Shown here: one piece after another, positions 1 to 5,427 of the stretch | Numbering within the stretch: the first letter of the stretch is position 1 | Layout of the letters: each line of letters opens with the position of its first letter | From: Gammaproteobacteria bacterium | GTDB lineage: Bacteria; Pseudomonadota; Gammaproteobacteria; Xanthomonadales; Xanthomonadaceae | Assembly: GCA_030431185.1 (NCBI GenBank) | Contig: JAUIJO010000167.1 | Location: forward strand, 1 to 7,028 | DNA: 7,028 nt | Direction of reading: 5' to 3' | Made by a program: the position numbers and the translations under genes | Notes under the pieces: generated by a model | Told to the model about the DNA's origin: nothing | What the model saw: only the letters and a program-made list of their open reading frames with translations | The model's database searches: none

Positions 1-142
1 GGGTGATCTTGCCCTTGTAGATGTTGGACTTCTTCTGTTCCTGGGCCGGCTGTTCGATGTCGATGTCGTACAGGTTCTGCCCGTCCACGATCGCGACACG
101 CAGTTCTTCCGCCTGCGTTGCGTTGATCAGCATTCGCTTCAT
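1..142 (-). CDS. rne: Ribonuclease E, N-terminus (partial)
   Basis: Only the first 47 codons are in the window; the gene continues past the left edge. The translation begins MKRMLINATQAEELRVAIVD and runs to SNIYKGKIT, the conserved start of the RNase E/G catalytic half. The IYKGKIT segment leads into the S1 RNA-binding domain. RNase E is the essential endoribonuclease that starts mRNA decay, processes rRNA and tRNA, and scaffolds the degradosome at the inner face of the membrane. The start is fixed by a GAGGA ribosome-binding site at 150-154, seven bases upstream. The gene is divergent from rluC, as in E. coli. The catalytic DNase I-like domain and the C-terminal scaffold cannot be judged from this window. 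Confidence 0.95.
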   Translation of the reverse strand, partial: MKRMLINATQAEELRVAIVDGQNLYDIDIEQPAQEQKKSNIYKGKIT

Positions 143-149
143 TGTTGCG

Positions 150-154
150 TCCTC
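150..154 (-). promoter_or_regulatory. rne ribosome-binding site
   Basis: GAGGA on the minus strand, with a seven-base spacer to the ATG at 142. It supports that start rather than the in-frame ATG three codons later (codon 4). Confidence 0.75.
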
Positions 155-431
155 GCGCGCTTCGACCGCGCGGAACGCCATGGCGTTTCGCCTCTGGACA
201 CTGCGGCCCTGCCGTCGCTACGCCTGGGGCGCGCGCCGGCACGGCTTTCAATTTCCAGCGCTTCTACACCACGGCACGCCGCGGGAGCGCTTGTTGTTGC
301 TTTCCAGTTGGAGCCCCGGCGATGCGGGCATCATCGGGGCAGGGACCGGTGGCGATCGGGCCGGAGCCGTCGCGCCACGCGGTGGTTTGTTCAGCTTGAC
401 GGTTTGACCCGTCCGGCGACCGCAGGTTCCG

Positions 432-511
432 CCGTCCGCACTTGCTAACATGGCTGTCCCGAGGACAGGGGTCAGACGCGGACGGATTCGCAGGCCGGGC
501 TTTCGGCCCTG
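432..511 (-). promoter_or_regulatory. Nested stem-loops in the rne leader
   Basis: CCGTCCGC at 432-439 is the exact reverse complement of GCGGACGG at 478-485. Inside it, CTGTCC (454-459) and GGACAG (463-468) form a perfect 6-bp hairpin with a three-base loop. Next to it, 491-511 can form CAGG/CCTG plus CCG/CGG with one bulged base. Together this is a compact folded element in the presumed leader RNA. A plausible role is a recognition or cleavage platform for RNase E autoregulation, but that is inference. Confidence 0.45.
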
Positions 512-607
512 TGTCTTCGCGGGTTCCAGGCGTGGCGGATTCGCCGCTACGGGTCTGGAACTGGCGTGTCGACTTCCTGCGAAATCAAAACCTTAGCTCG
601 CGTCGCG

Positions 608-616
608 AGTGTATCA
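608..616 (-). promoter_or_regulatory. Possible extended -10 box for rne
   Basis: The minus strand reads TGATACACT here: a TGn extension followed by TACACT, four of six matches to TATAAT. No good -35 box lies at the expected distance. It would put the rne transcript start near 601, giving a leader of about 460 nt. The rluC promoter must lie in the same AT-richer stretch (about 581-622) but I could not pick out its boxes. A 13-bp dyad, CTCGCG-T-CGCGAG, sits at 597-609 between the two genes. Confidence 0.25.
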
Positions 617-630
617 GATAAGCCCCGAGA

Positions 631-1605
631 ATGAGCCGTCCAGACGCCCCAGAAGCCCGCGCCGGCGCACGCATCGTGCGCGTCCCCGATGACCGTGCCG
701 GACAGCGGCTGGACAATTTCCTCTTGGGGCATTTGAAAGGTGTCCCCAAGTCATTGATTTACAAGATCGTACGGTCCGGCCAGGTGCGGGTGAACAAGGG
801 CCGCGCGAAGGCCGAGCGCAAGTTGGAGGCGGGCGACGAGGTCCGCATCCCGCCCGTGCGCGTCGCAGAGGTGGGCGAGACTACGCCGCCTCCGAAGAGT
901 TTCCTGGCCGCCATGGAGGCGGCCATCGTGTTCGAGGATGCGCGCCTGCTGGCACTCAACAAGCCCTCGGGGGTGGCCAGCCACGGGGGCAGCGGCATCA
1001 GCCATGGCGCGATCGAGACGCTGCGGGCGCTGAGGCCGGGCCAGTCGCTCGAACTCGTCCATCGACTCGACCGCGACACGTCGGGCCTGCTGGTGGTGGC
1101 GAAGAAGCGGTCGGCGCTCACCGAGCTCCAGGCGCTGATGCGCGAGGATCCCTCGGTGAAGGGGCAGAGGATCGACAAGCGCTACCTGGCCCTGCTGGTG
1201 GGACGCATGCCCGACGGCGTCATGAGCGTGGACGCGCCCTTGTATGTGGGCCTGCGCCAGGGCGGCGAGCGCCACGTCCAGGTCCATCCCGACGGCAAGC
1301 CTTCGCTGAGCCACTTCAGCGTGATCGAGCGGCGCGGTGGGCATTCGTTCTGCGAGGTGCGGATCGAATCCGGTCGCACCCACCAGATCCGCGTGCACGC
1401 CCAGCACATCGGCCACGCCGTGGCCGGCGACGTGAAGTACGGCGACGACGGGATCAACAAGCGGCTGCGCGAGCAGGTCGGCCTGAAACGGATGTTCCTG
1501 CATGCCGCCTCGCTGGAGTTCAGGCTGGACGGGGGCGCGACGCCCTACCTGCTCAACGCGCCGTTGCCGCCCGAGCTCTCCGCGGCGCTGGAGGGCCTGG
1601 GCTGA
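631..1605 (+). CDS. rluC: 23S rRNA pseudouridine synthase RluC
   Basis: A 324-residue protein, close to the E. coli RluC length (319). Residues about 23-77 form an S4 RNA-binding domain (QRLDNFLLGHLKGVPKSLIY, then a segment with VRVNKGRAK). The RluA-type catalytic domain follows, with the signature HRLDRDTSGLLVVAKK starting at residue 144. D147 is the expected catalytic aspartate, and ESGRTHQIRVH is the later conserved motif. RluC isomerises uridines 955, 2504 and 2580 of 23S rRNA to pseudouridine, two of them near the peptidyl-transferase centre. The divergent pairing with rne supports RluC over the paralogues RluA and RluD. The upstream ribosome site is weak (CCGAGA directly before ATG). 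The TGA stop directly abuts the stop of the convergent next gene, leaving no room for a terminator between them. Confidence 0.93.
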   Translation: MSRPDAPEARAGARIVRVPDDRAGQRLDNFLLGHLKGVPKSLIYKIVRSGQVRVNKGRAKAERKLEAGDEVRIPPVRVAEVGETTPPPKSFLAAMEAAIVFEDARLLALNKPSGVASHGGSGISHGAIETLRALRPGQSLELVHRLDRDTSGLLVVAKKRSALTELQALMREDPSVKGQRIDKRYLALLVGRMPDGVMSVDAPLYVGLRQGGERHVQVHPDGKPSLSHFSVIERRGGHSFCEVRIESGRTHQIRVHAQHIGHAVAGDVKYGDDGINKRLREQVGLKRMFLHAASLEFRLDGGATPYLLNAPLPPELSAALEGLG

Positions 1606-2031
1606 TCAGAGCCTGTCGCGCTCGCGCTGCGCGCGCTCCAGGCACAGCTCCGATTCCGGGGTCGGCTTGAAGCTCATCGGCACCTGGATGGTCTGCGCGA
1701 CTCCCTGGCCGTTGCGCGTGGCCGGCTTGAACTCCCATGCACGCACGGCGTCGACGGCCGCCTGGTCGAGGACGTCCACGCCGCTGCCGCTCGTGACGCG
1801 CACCTCGGTCGGACGCCCCTGGGGGCCGACCACGACCTTCATCGTGACGGTGCCGCCGATGTCCTGGCAGGCCTGTTCGAGCGGGTAGTCCGGTGGCGGC
1901 GTGTGGACCGCCATCACCTCGGTGGAGCGGGTGACCGGCGCCGCCGGATCCGCGGCCGGCTGGCAGCCGGCGATCGCGACCAGCAGGGCGAGGCCTGCGA
2001 GGGGATGGGTCGATGCGGGGCGGGCGTGCAT
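1606..2031 (-). CDS. Lipoprotein with TonB C-terminal domain
   Basis: A 141-residue protein. The N-terminus has a short hydrophobic signal and a lipobox I20-A-G-C23, so C23 should be lipidated. The residue after it is Q, not D, which by the E. coli Lol rule favours the outer membrane. Residues about 42-123 match the TonB_C fold: PPPDYP at the start, GGTVTMKVVVGPQGRPTEVR in the middle, then AVDAVRAWEFKPA and a final strand (VPMSFK). Canonical TonB is anchored by an inner-membrane helix with a proline-rich spacer; both are absent here, so a classic energy-transducing role is doubtful. Two other cysteines (C55, C130) could form a disulfide. GGAGGA lies four bases before the ATG. The gene sits 18 bp after phhB on the same strand, so the two are probably co-transcribed. 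The exact role is unknown. Confidence 0.85.
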   Translation of the reverse strand: MHARPASTHPLAGLALLVAIAGCQPAADPAAPVTRSTEVMAVHTPPPDYPLEQACQDIGGTVTMKVVVGPQGRPTEVRVTSGSGVDVLDQAAVDAVRAWEFKPATRNGQGVAQTIQVPMSFKPTPESELCLERAQRERDRL

Positions 2032-2049
2032 GTCGTCCTCCGATAGGGC

Positions 2050-2391
2050 TCAGGCCACCAGTGCTTCGGCGCGGGCGGCGCAGATGAAGTCGTTCTCGCT
2101 CAGTCCACCCACGTCGTGGGTCGAGAAACGCACCACGCAGCGGTCGTAGTGCACGCCCAGGTCGGGGTGATGGTCTTCGCGATGGGCGATGAAGGCCAGC
2201 GCGTTCACGAAGGCCATCGTCTGGTGGTAGTTGTCGAAGCTGAAGGTCTTGCACAGCGCGTGATCGTCCTCGACCAGCGACCAGCCCGGCAGTTGCGGCA
2301 TCAGCTCCCGTATGCGCGCCTGGGGCAGGCGATGCTCCTTGCCGCGCCTGGGAATGCAGTGGGCCTGGGCGAGGGGGATGAGGTCGTTCAT
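2050..2391 (-). CDS. phhB: 4a-hydroxytetrahydrobiopterin dehydratase (PCD)
   Basis: A 113-residue protein, the usual length for bacterial pterin-4a-carbinolamine dehydratases. It dehydrates 4a-hydroxytetrahydrobiopterin to the quinonoid dihydropterin, recycling the cofactor used by aromatic amino acid hydroxylases such as PhhA; it acts in the cytoplasm. The family signature is intact: HREDHHPDLGVHYDRCVVRF then STHDVGGLSENDF. H74, H75 and H92 match the three active-site histidines of mammalian PCD (61, 62 and 79) with the same spacing. An AAGGA site at 2401-2405 lies nine bases before the start. No phenylalanine hydroxylase gene is visible nearby, so its substrate partner is elsewhere, or the protein acts on molybdopterin-type or other pterins. 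It is the first gene of the unit that ends with the TonB-domain lipoprotein, and is divergent from nfuA. Confidence 0.93.
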   Translation of the reverse strand: MNDLIPLAQAHCIPRRGKEHRLPQARIRELMPQLPGWSLVEDDHALCKTFSFDNYHQTMAFVNALAFIAHREDHHPDLGVHYDRCVVRFSTHDVGGLSENDFICAARAEALVA

Positions 2392-2456
2392 GGCGGACTG
2401 TCCTTGCGTGGCGGCGGCCGAGGATGGCGGGAGCGTCCAGATGAACGATCCGCAAG

Positions 2457-2474
2457 CCTCCGGCCCGGCGGAGG
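2457..2474. repeat. Inverted repeat in the phhB-nfuA intergenic region
   Basis: CCTCCG (2457-2462) and CGGAGG (2469-2474) form perfect 6-bp arms around a six-base GCCCGG loop. It lies about 33 bp upstream of the nfuA -10 box and 66 bp upstream of the phhB start. It could be an operator, but in DNA this GC-rich such a short dyad can arise by chance. Confidence 0.25.
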
Positions 2475-2506
2475 GAGTGGACGGCGCGATGCCGCGTGCA
2501 TCCCGT

Positions 2507-2512
2507 TAGAAT
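2507..2512 (+). promoter_or_regulatory. nfuA -10 box, probable leaderless promoter
   Basis: TAGAAT (five of six matches to TATAAT) ends six bases before the nfuA ATG at 2519. With the usual distance from -10 to transcript start, +1 falls on the A of that ATG. There is no Shine-Dalgarno sequence between box and start, and no -35 match at 16-18 bp, which fits the -10-only leaderless promoters (TANNNT) described in Xanthomonas and Deinococcus. Confidence 0.6.
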
Positions 2513-2518
2513 AGCGCC

Positions 2519-3115
2519 ATGATCCATATTTCCGAATCCGCGCAATCGCATTTCCGCAAGTTGATCGAGCGCGAGGCCCTGCCGGGCCTGGGCGTCCGCC
2601 TGTCGGCGGTCCGTCCCGGCACGCCCTCCGCCGACGTGCGCCTGGAGTTCGCCGAACCGGCCGACCTGGCCGGCGACGAGTGGGCGGTGGACTGCGATGG
2701 CTTCACGCTCTGGCTCGACAGCGCCAGCACCCGCTACCTCGACGGTGCGGAGATCGACTACCAGACCGCCGCGACCGGCGGCCAGTTGCAGATCCGCGCG
2801 CCGCGCATCAAGGGCGAGGCACCCGCCGAATCGGCCTCGCTGGTCGAGCGCGTGCGCTGGATCGTCGAGCACGAGATCAATCCGCAGCTCGCGCAGCACC
2901 GGGGCCATGTCGACGTGGAGGAAGTGACTGCCGAGGGCGTGGTGTACCTGCGCTTCGGCGGCGGCTGCCACGGTTGCGGCATGGCCGACGTCACGCTCAA
3001 GCAGGGCATCGAGACGACCTTGCTGTCCAAGGTTCCCGGCGTGACGGCGGTGCGCGACGCGACCGACCACGACACCGGCACGGCGCCCTACATCAGCCGC
3101 GATTCGGCGGCCTGA
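2519..3115 (+). CDS. nfuA: Fe-S biogenesis protein NfuA
   Basis: A 198-residue protein (E. coli NfuA is 191). Residues about 1-97 are the degenerate A-type (IscA-like) domain that lacks the CxnCGC ligands. Residues about 105-185 are the NifU-like domain with GGGCHGCGMADVTLKQGIE, whose C150 and C153 form the CxxC pair. NfuA is a homodimeric cytoplasmic carrier that bridges a [4Fe-4S] cluster between these pairs and delivers it to aconitase, lipoyl synthase and other client proteins, especially under oxidative or iron stress. The start MIHISESAQ matches the family start. No ribosome-binding site is visible, and a -10 box places transcription start at the ATG itself. The protein ends with a short polar tail (TGTAPYISRDSAA). 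The following membrane-protein gene starts 12 bp downstream on the same strand and is likely co-transcribed. Confidence 0.95.
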   Translation: MIHISESAQSHFRKLIEREALPGLGVRLSAVRPGTPSADVRLEFAEPADLAGDEWAVDCDGFTLWLDSASTRYLDGAEIDYQTAATGGQLQIRAPRIKGEAPAESASLVERVRWIVEHEINPQLAQHRGHVDVEEVTAEGVVYLRFGGGCHGCGMADVTLKQGIETTLLSKVPGVTAVRDATDHDTGTAPYISRDSAA

Positions 3116-3127
3116 GCGCCCGGCGGC

Positions 3128-4864
3128 ATGTTTTCGGCCGCTGATCTGATCGAAGCGGTCCAGCGCAGGCTGCGGCTGGTCCACCGTCGATCGCATCCGC
3201 CCGGTGAATTCCCGCCGGGCTGGGCGGAATGGTTCGATGCCATGCGCGATTCGCGTGGCCTCGTGGATGGCGCCCCCGCCGAGGCGATGGTCGCGGTGCT
3301 GCTGGCGCGCGCCCCCGCCGCCGCCCCCGCGGGCCCCTTCCGCGACCTGAGCCGCTGGCAGGCCTTTTCGTCGGTGGTGCGCCAGGACTGGTCGACCGGG
3401 CCCAGCGAGGACCGCGGCCTGGCCATTGCGTCGGGCCTGGTGTCCCTGCTGGCCAACCTGTTTTTCGCCGTGATGTTCCTCTGGCTCCTGTTCGCGCCGT
3501 CGCGGTTCGAACCGCCGGCGGCCGCGGGCGAGGAGGTCGTGGTGCAGGTGGAGTACATCGGCGAGGGCACCCCGGATACGCCCGGCGGCGGCCCCGATGC
3601 ACCTGCCGAACCGGTGGCCGAGCCGGTCCCCGAGCCCCCGCGGCCCGTGGCGGCGACGCCTGTGCCCACCGACGACGCGGTGCCGGAGCCCGGTCCGCAG
3701 GCGCCCGAACCCGCGTCGCTGCCGCCCGTCCCGGAGGTCCCGGTCGCGTCCACCCCGCCCGAGTTGTCGGTACCCGACAGCGTCGTGGCGGAACGCGAAG
3801 TGCCGACGCCCCAGCCACCGGCGCCGGCGGTGGAGCAACGGGTGATGGTCAGCGAACCTTCCCCCGACACCACCGACGCGGTCTTCCTGCCGCCTCCCAC
3901 GCCGACGCTCGCGCCCCCGACGCTCGCGGCGCCCGACCTGGTCAGCGAAGCGCCTTCCGTCCGGGCCCGCGAGGTGCCTGTCCCGGAAGCCGCGCCGACA
4001 CCTCCGGCGCTGGCGGTGCAGGCGCGCGAGCGGCCGGTCGCACCGCAGTTGCAGGGCGCGGTCGAGCCGATGCAGAGGCGCGAGATCCCCACCCCTGTGC
4101 GGCGTCCCGCGCTCAGTGTGCGCCCCGAGCCCCAAACCGAGGCGCCCACCCTGCGCACCAGCGAAACGGTGGCCGTGCGCGAGCGCAGCATTCCCCAACC
4201 GGCCGCCCGGGTCGCGCCTGCGCCGAGCCCGCCCGCGGCCACCCCGGCCACCGCCGGGCTCCGTGAGCCGGCGTCGGATCCGTCCCGTACCCGGGCCCCA
4301 TCCGACCCCGGCGACGCGGCGGTTTCGGCGCGCAGCGACAGCGGTCCCCGGTCCACGCCCGCGCCCGGCGGATGGCCAACACCGGCGCGGGCAGACGATT
4401 TCGGCGCCTCCGACCGCAACGTGCCCGGTGGCCAGCGGGGCAACGACGGCCCCGGCCTGTTCGACGGCGATGGCAGCGTGCGGCTGGCGGAAATGCCCGG
4501 TTCGGCTTCGCCGGGGCAGCCCCCGGGCGCGTATTCCGAGGAGATCACCGACCTCGATCGCAACGGGACCTGGCTCAAGCGCCCGCCGGTCGGCTATGAG
4601 CCCACCCTGTTCGATCGATACTGGCGTCCCAACGAAACCCTGTTGCAGGAGTGGGTGAGGCGCGGCGTCAAGTCTGTGTCGATTCCGATCCCCGGTACCG
4701 GCAAGAAGATCGAGTGCGCGGTGTCGCTGCTCGCCCTTGGCGGCGGCTGCGGCATCAGCGATCCCAATCTCAACGAGCAGCCGGCCACGGCCCGGCCGCC
4801 GCCGGACATCCCCTTCAAGCCCGAACTGCAGGACGACAACGGCAGCATCCGGCCGGTCGACTGA
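3128..4864 (+). CDS. Single-pass membrane protein with proline-rich repeats
   Basis: A 578-residue protein resembling what Xanthomonas genomes call 'transmembrane repetitive protein'; its function is not known to me. Residues 1-95 are a presumed cytoplasmic domain (LIEAVQRRLRLVHRR, then PPGWAEWFDAMRD). One transmembrane helix lies at about 98-123 (ASGLVSLLANLFFAVMFLWL). Residues 128-465 are a low-complexity Pro/Ala/Glu/Val/Arg-rich region with a degenerate RE[VI]PxP motif at 223-228, 281-286 and 318-323, and a variant RSIPQP at 353-358. Residues about 466-578 are a less biased, likely folded C-terminal domain (DLDRNGTWLKRPPVGYEP, then TLFDRYWRPNETLLQEWVRR) with cysteines C530 and C541 that could form a periplasmic disulfide. 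The layout (one helix plus Pro-rich spacer plus small periplasmic domain) recalls TonB, but no TonB_C motif is seen. The start lies 12 bp after nfuA with only a weak ribosome site (GGCGG), so translation may be coupled to nfuA. Confidence 0.85.
   Translation: MFSAADLIEAVQRRLRLVHRRSHPPGEFPPGWAEWFDAMRDSRGLVDGAPAEAMVAVLLARAPAAAPAGPFRDLSRWQAFSSVVRQDWSTGPSEDRGLAIASGLVSLLANLFFAVMFLWLLFAPSRFEPPAAAGEEVVVQVEYIGEGTPDTPGGGPDAPAEPVAEPVPEPPRPVAATPVPTDDAVPEPGPQAPEPASLPPVPEVPVASTPPELSVPDSVVAEREVPTPQPPAPAVEQRVMVSEPSPDTTDAVFLPPPTPTLAPPTLAAPDLVSEAPSVRAREVPVPEAAPTPPALAVQARERPVAPQLQGAVEPMQRREIPTPVRRPALSVRPEPQTEAPTLRTSETVAVRERSIPQPAARVAPAPSPPAATPATAGLREPASDPSRTRAPSDPGDAAVSARSDSGPRSTPAPGGWPTPARADDFGASDRNVPGGQRGNDGPGLFDGDGSVRLAEMPGSASPGQPPGAYSEEITDLDRNGTWLKRPPVGYEPTLFDRYWRPNETLLQEWVRRGVKSVSIPIPGTGKKIECAVSLLALGGGCGISDPNLNEQPATARPPPDIPFKPELQDDNGSIRPVD
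3902..3928 (+). repeat. Short tandem repeat inside the membrane-protein gene
   Basis: CCGACGCTCGCG occurs at 3902-3913 and again at 3917-3928, a 15-bp period encoding two PTLA units (residues 259-267). It is a recent-looking duplication within the Pro-rich spacer. Confidence 0.6.
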
Positions 4865-4891
4865 CGCCCGTGCCCGGTGCGCCTGCGGTTG

Positions 4892-5167
4892 TCAGGTCCC
4901 GGCGGTGGTCGGATCGATCGTGGCCCGGATTTCGGAGATCCTGTTGGCGGGGAAGCCGCCTTGCTCCGCGTGCGCGCGGATGGTCGCTTCGTCGGGCGCG
5001 ATGTAGACGCAGTAGATCCTGTCGTCGGTCACATGGCTGTGGACCCACTGGATGTCCGGGCCCATCGCCCGCAGCACGCTGCACGACTTGCCCGAGATCG
5101 CCTGCAGCTCGTCGGCGGACAGCTGGCCCGCGCCGGGGATATCACGCTCGATCACGTACTTCGGCAT
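4892..5167 (-). CDS. DUF4242 family small protein (SCO4226-like)
   Basis: A 91-residue cytoplasmic protein with no signal or membrane segment. It starts MPKYVIERDIPGAGQLSADE, has WVHSHVTDDRIYCVYIAPDE in the middle and ends with GFPANRISEIRATIDP. This is the pattern of DUF4242, a ferredoxin-like fold whose studied member SCO4226 of Streptomyces binds nickel. H43, H45, C29, C53 and H66 are possible metal ligands by composition only; I cannot map them onto the SCO4226 site. The start is chosen because AGGA lies seven bases upstream; an in-frame ATG nine codons further up lacks such a site. The reading frame stays open much further upstream, but that part is arginine/proline-rich and looks non-coding. 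It is convergent with the repetitive membrane protein (27-bp gap, no terminator seen). Confidence 0.8.
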   Translation of the reverse strand: MPKYVIERDIPGAGQLSADELQAISGKSCSVLRAMGPDIQWVHSHVTDDRIYCVYIAPDEATIRAHAEQGGFPANRISEIRATIDPTTAGT

Positions 5168-5234
5168 CGTCTCGTCCTCATGGCGGTTCGTCATCGGCCG
5201 GCATCTGGCGGCCTCGATCGGGCGAACGCGATCC

Positions 5235-5277
5235 GGCCGCCGGGGCGGACGGACCGGCGGCCATGCCGGGGCCCGGC
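5235..5277 (-). promoter_or_regulatory. GC-rich inverted repeats in the DUF4242 upstream region
   Basis: GGCCGCCGG (5235-5243) and CCGGCGGCC (5254-5262) are perfect 9-bp arms around a ten-base spacer. A second dyad, GCCGGG-G-CCCGGC, follows at 5265-5277. The 212 bases between the DUF4242 start and the cytochrome terminator hold no gene and no recognisable promoter boxes, so these dyads are their main feature. They could form a stable stem in a DUF4242 leader RNA. Neither has a U-tract, so they are not intrinsic terminators. Confidence 0.35.
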
Positions 5278-5379
5278 GGGTCGAGGGGCACACCGGGATG
5301 CGGGTGCGGCGTGGATCTCCAGGGGAACCCGGTGCCGGTCCACCACGGCATCGCTGCGGGGGACCGCGGAGCGCCATGA

Positions 5380-5403
5380 AAAAAGCCCGCTTTCGCGGGC
5401 TTC
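5380..5403 (-). terminator. Intrinsic terminator of the cytochrome operon
   Basis: On the minus strand AAGCCCGC, loop GAAA, GCGGGCTT is followed by a run of T that overlaps the stem end (six T in total). The stem is 8 bp with a stable GNRA tetraloop. It lies 24 bp after the stop of the second cytochrome gene, so it ends that transcript. The plus strand has no comparable T-run after the stem. Confidence 0.9.
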
Positions 5404-5427
5404 GTTCACGACGCGGGACAGCGGCGC

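Larger units (their letters stand above)
143..607 (-). promoter_or_regulatory. Long structured rne 5' leader
   Basis: About 460 bases upstream of rne hold no convincing gene on either strand. Read on the minus strand they contain several inverted repeats. The main ones are an 8-bp closing stem (432-439 with 478-485) around a perfect hairpin (454-468), a neighbouring hairpin (491-511), a small GGCG/CGCC hairpin (534-545) and overlapping palindromes near the start (174-192). In E. coli the rne 5' UTR is several hundred bases long, folds into hairpins that RNase E recognises, and gives autoregulation through cleavage of its own mRNA. The same position, length and folding potential suggest the same role here. 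I did not recognise a specific Rfam family, and the left and right limits are approximate. Confidence 0.5.

Noticed and set aside
248..451. Possible 67-codon upstream reading frame in the rne leader
   Set aside because: Only a weak GGGA precedes the ATG, the composition is not protein-like, and the start lies within the base-paired leader element.
751..1503. 250-codon minus-strand frame antisense to rluC
   Set aside because: His/Ala/Arg-rich product without family motifs, fully covered by the well-supported rluC gene.
1553..4198. Very long (881-codon) open frame on the minus strand
   Set aside because: It overlaps phhB and the TonB-domain lipoprotein in another frame, lies antisense to nfuA and most of the membrane-protein gene, and its product is Arg/Gly/His-rich with no recognisable domain. 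Long antisense frames are expected at this GC content.
3088..4578. 496-codon open frame on the minus strand, antisense to the repetitive membrane protein
   Set aside because: Ser/Thr/Gly/Arg-rich low complexity, no ribosome site, explained by the GC-rich codon pattern of the Pro-rich gene on the other strand.
5265..5277. GC dyad considered as an intrinsic terminator
   Set aside because: No T-run follows on either strand; the real terminator of the cytochrome operon is at 5380-5403.
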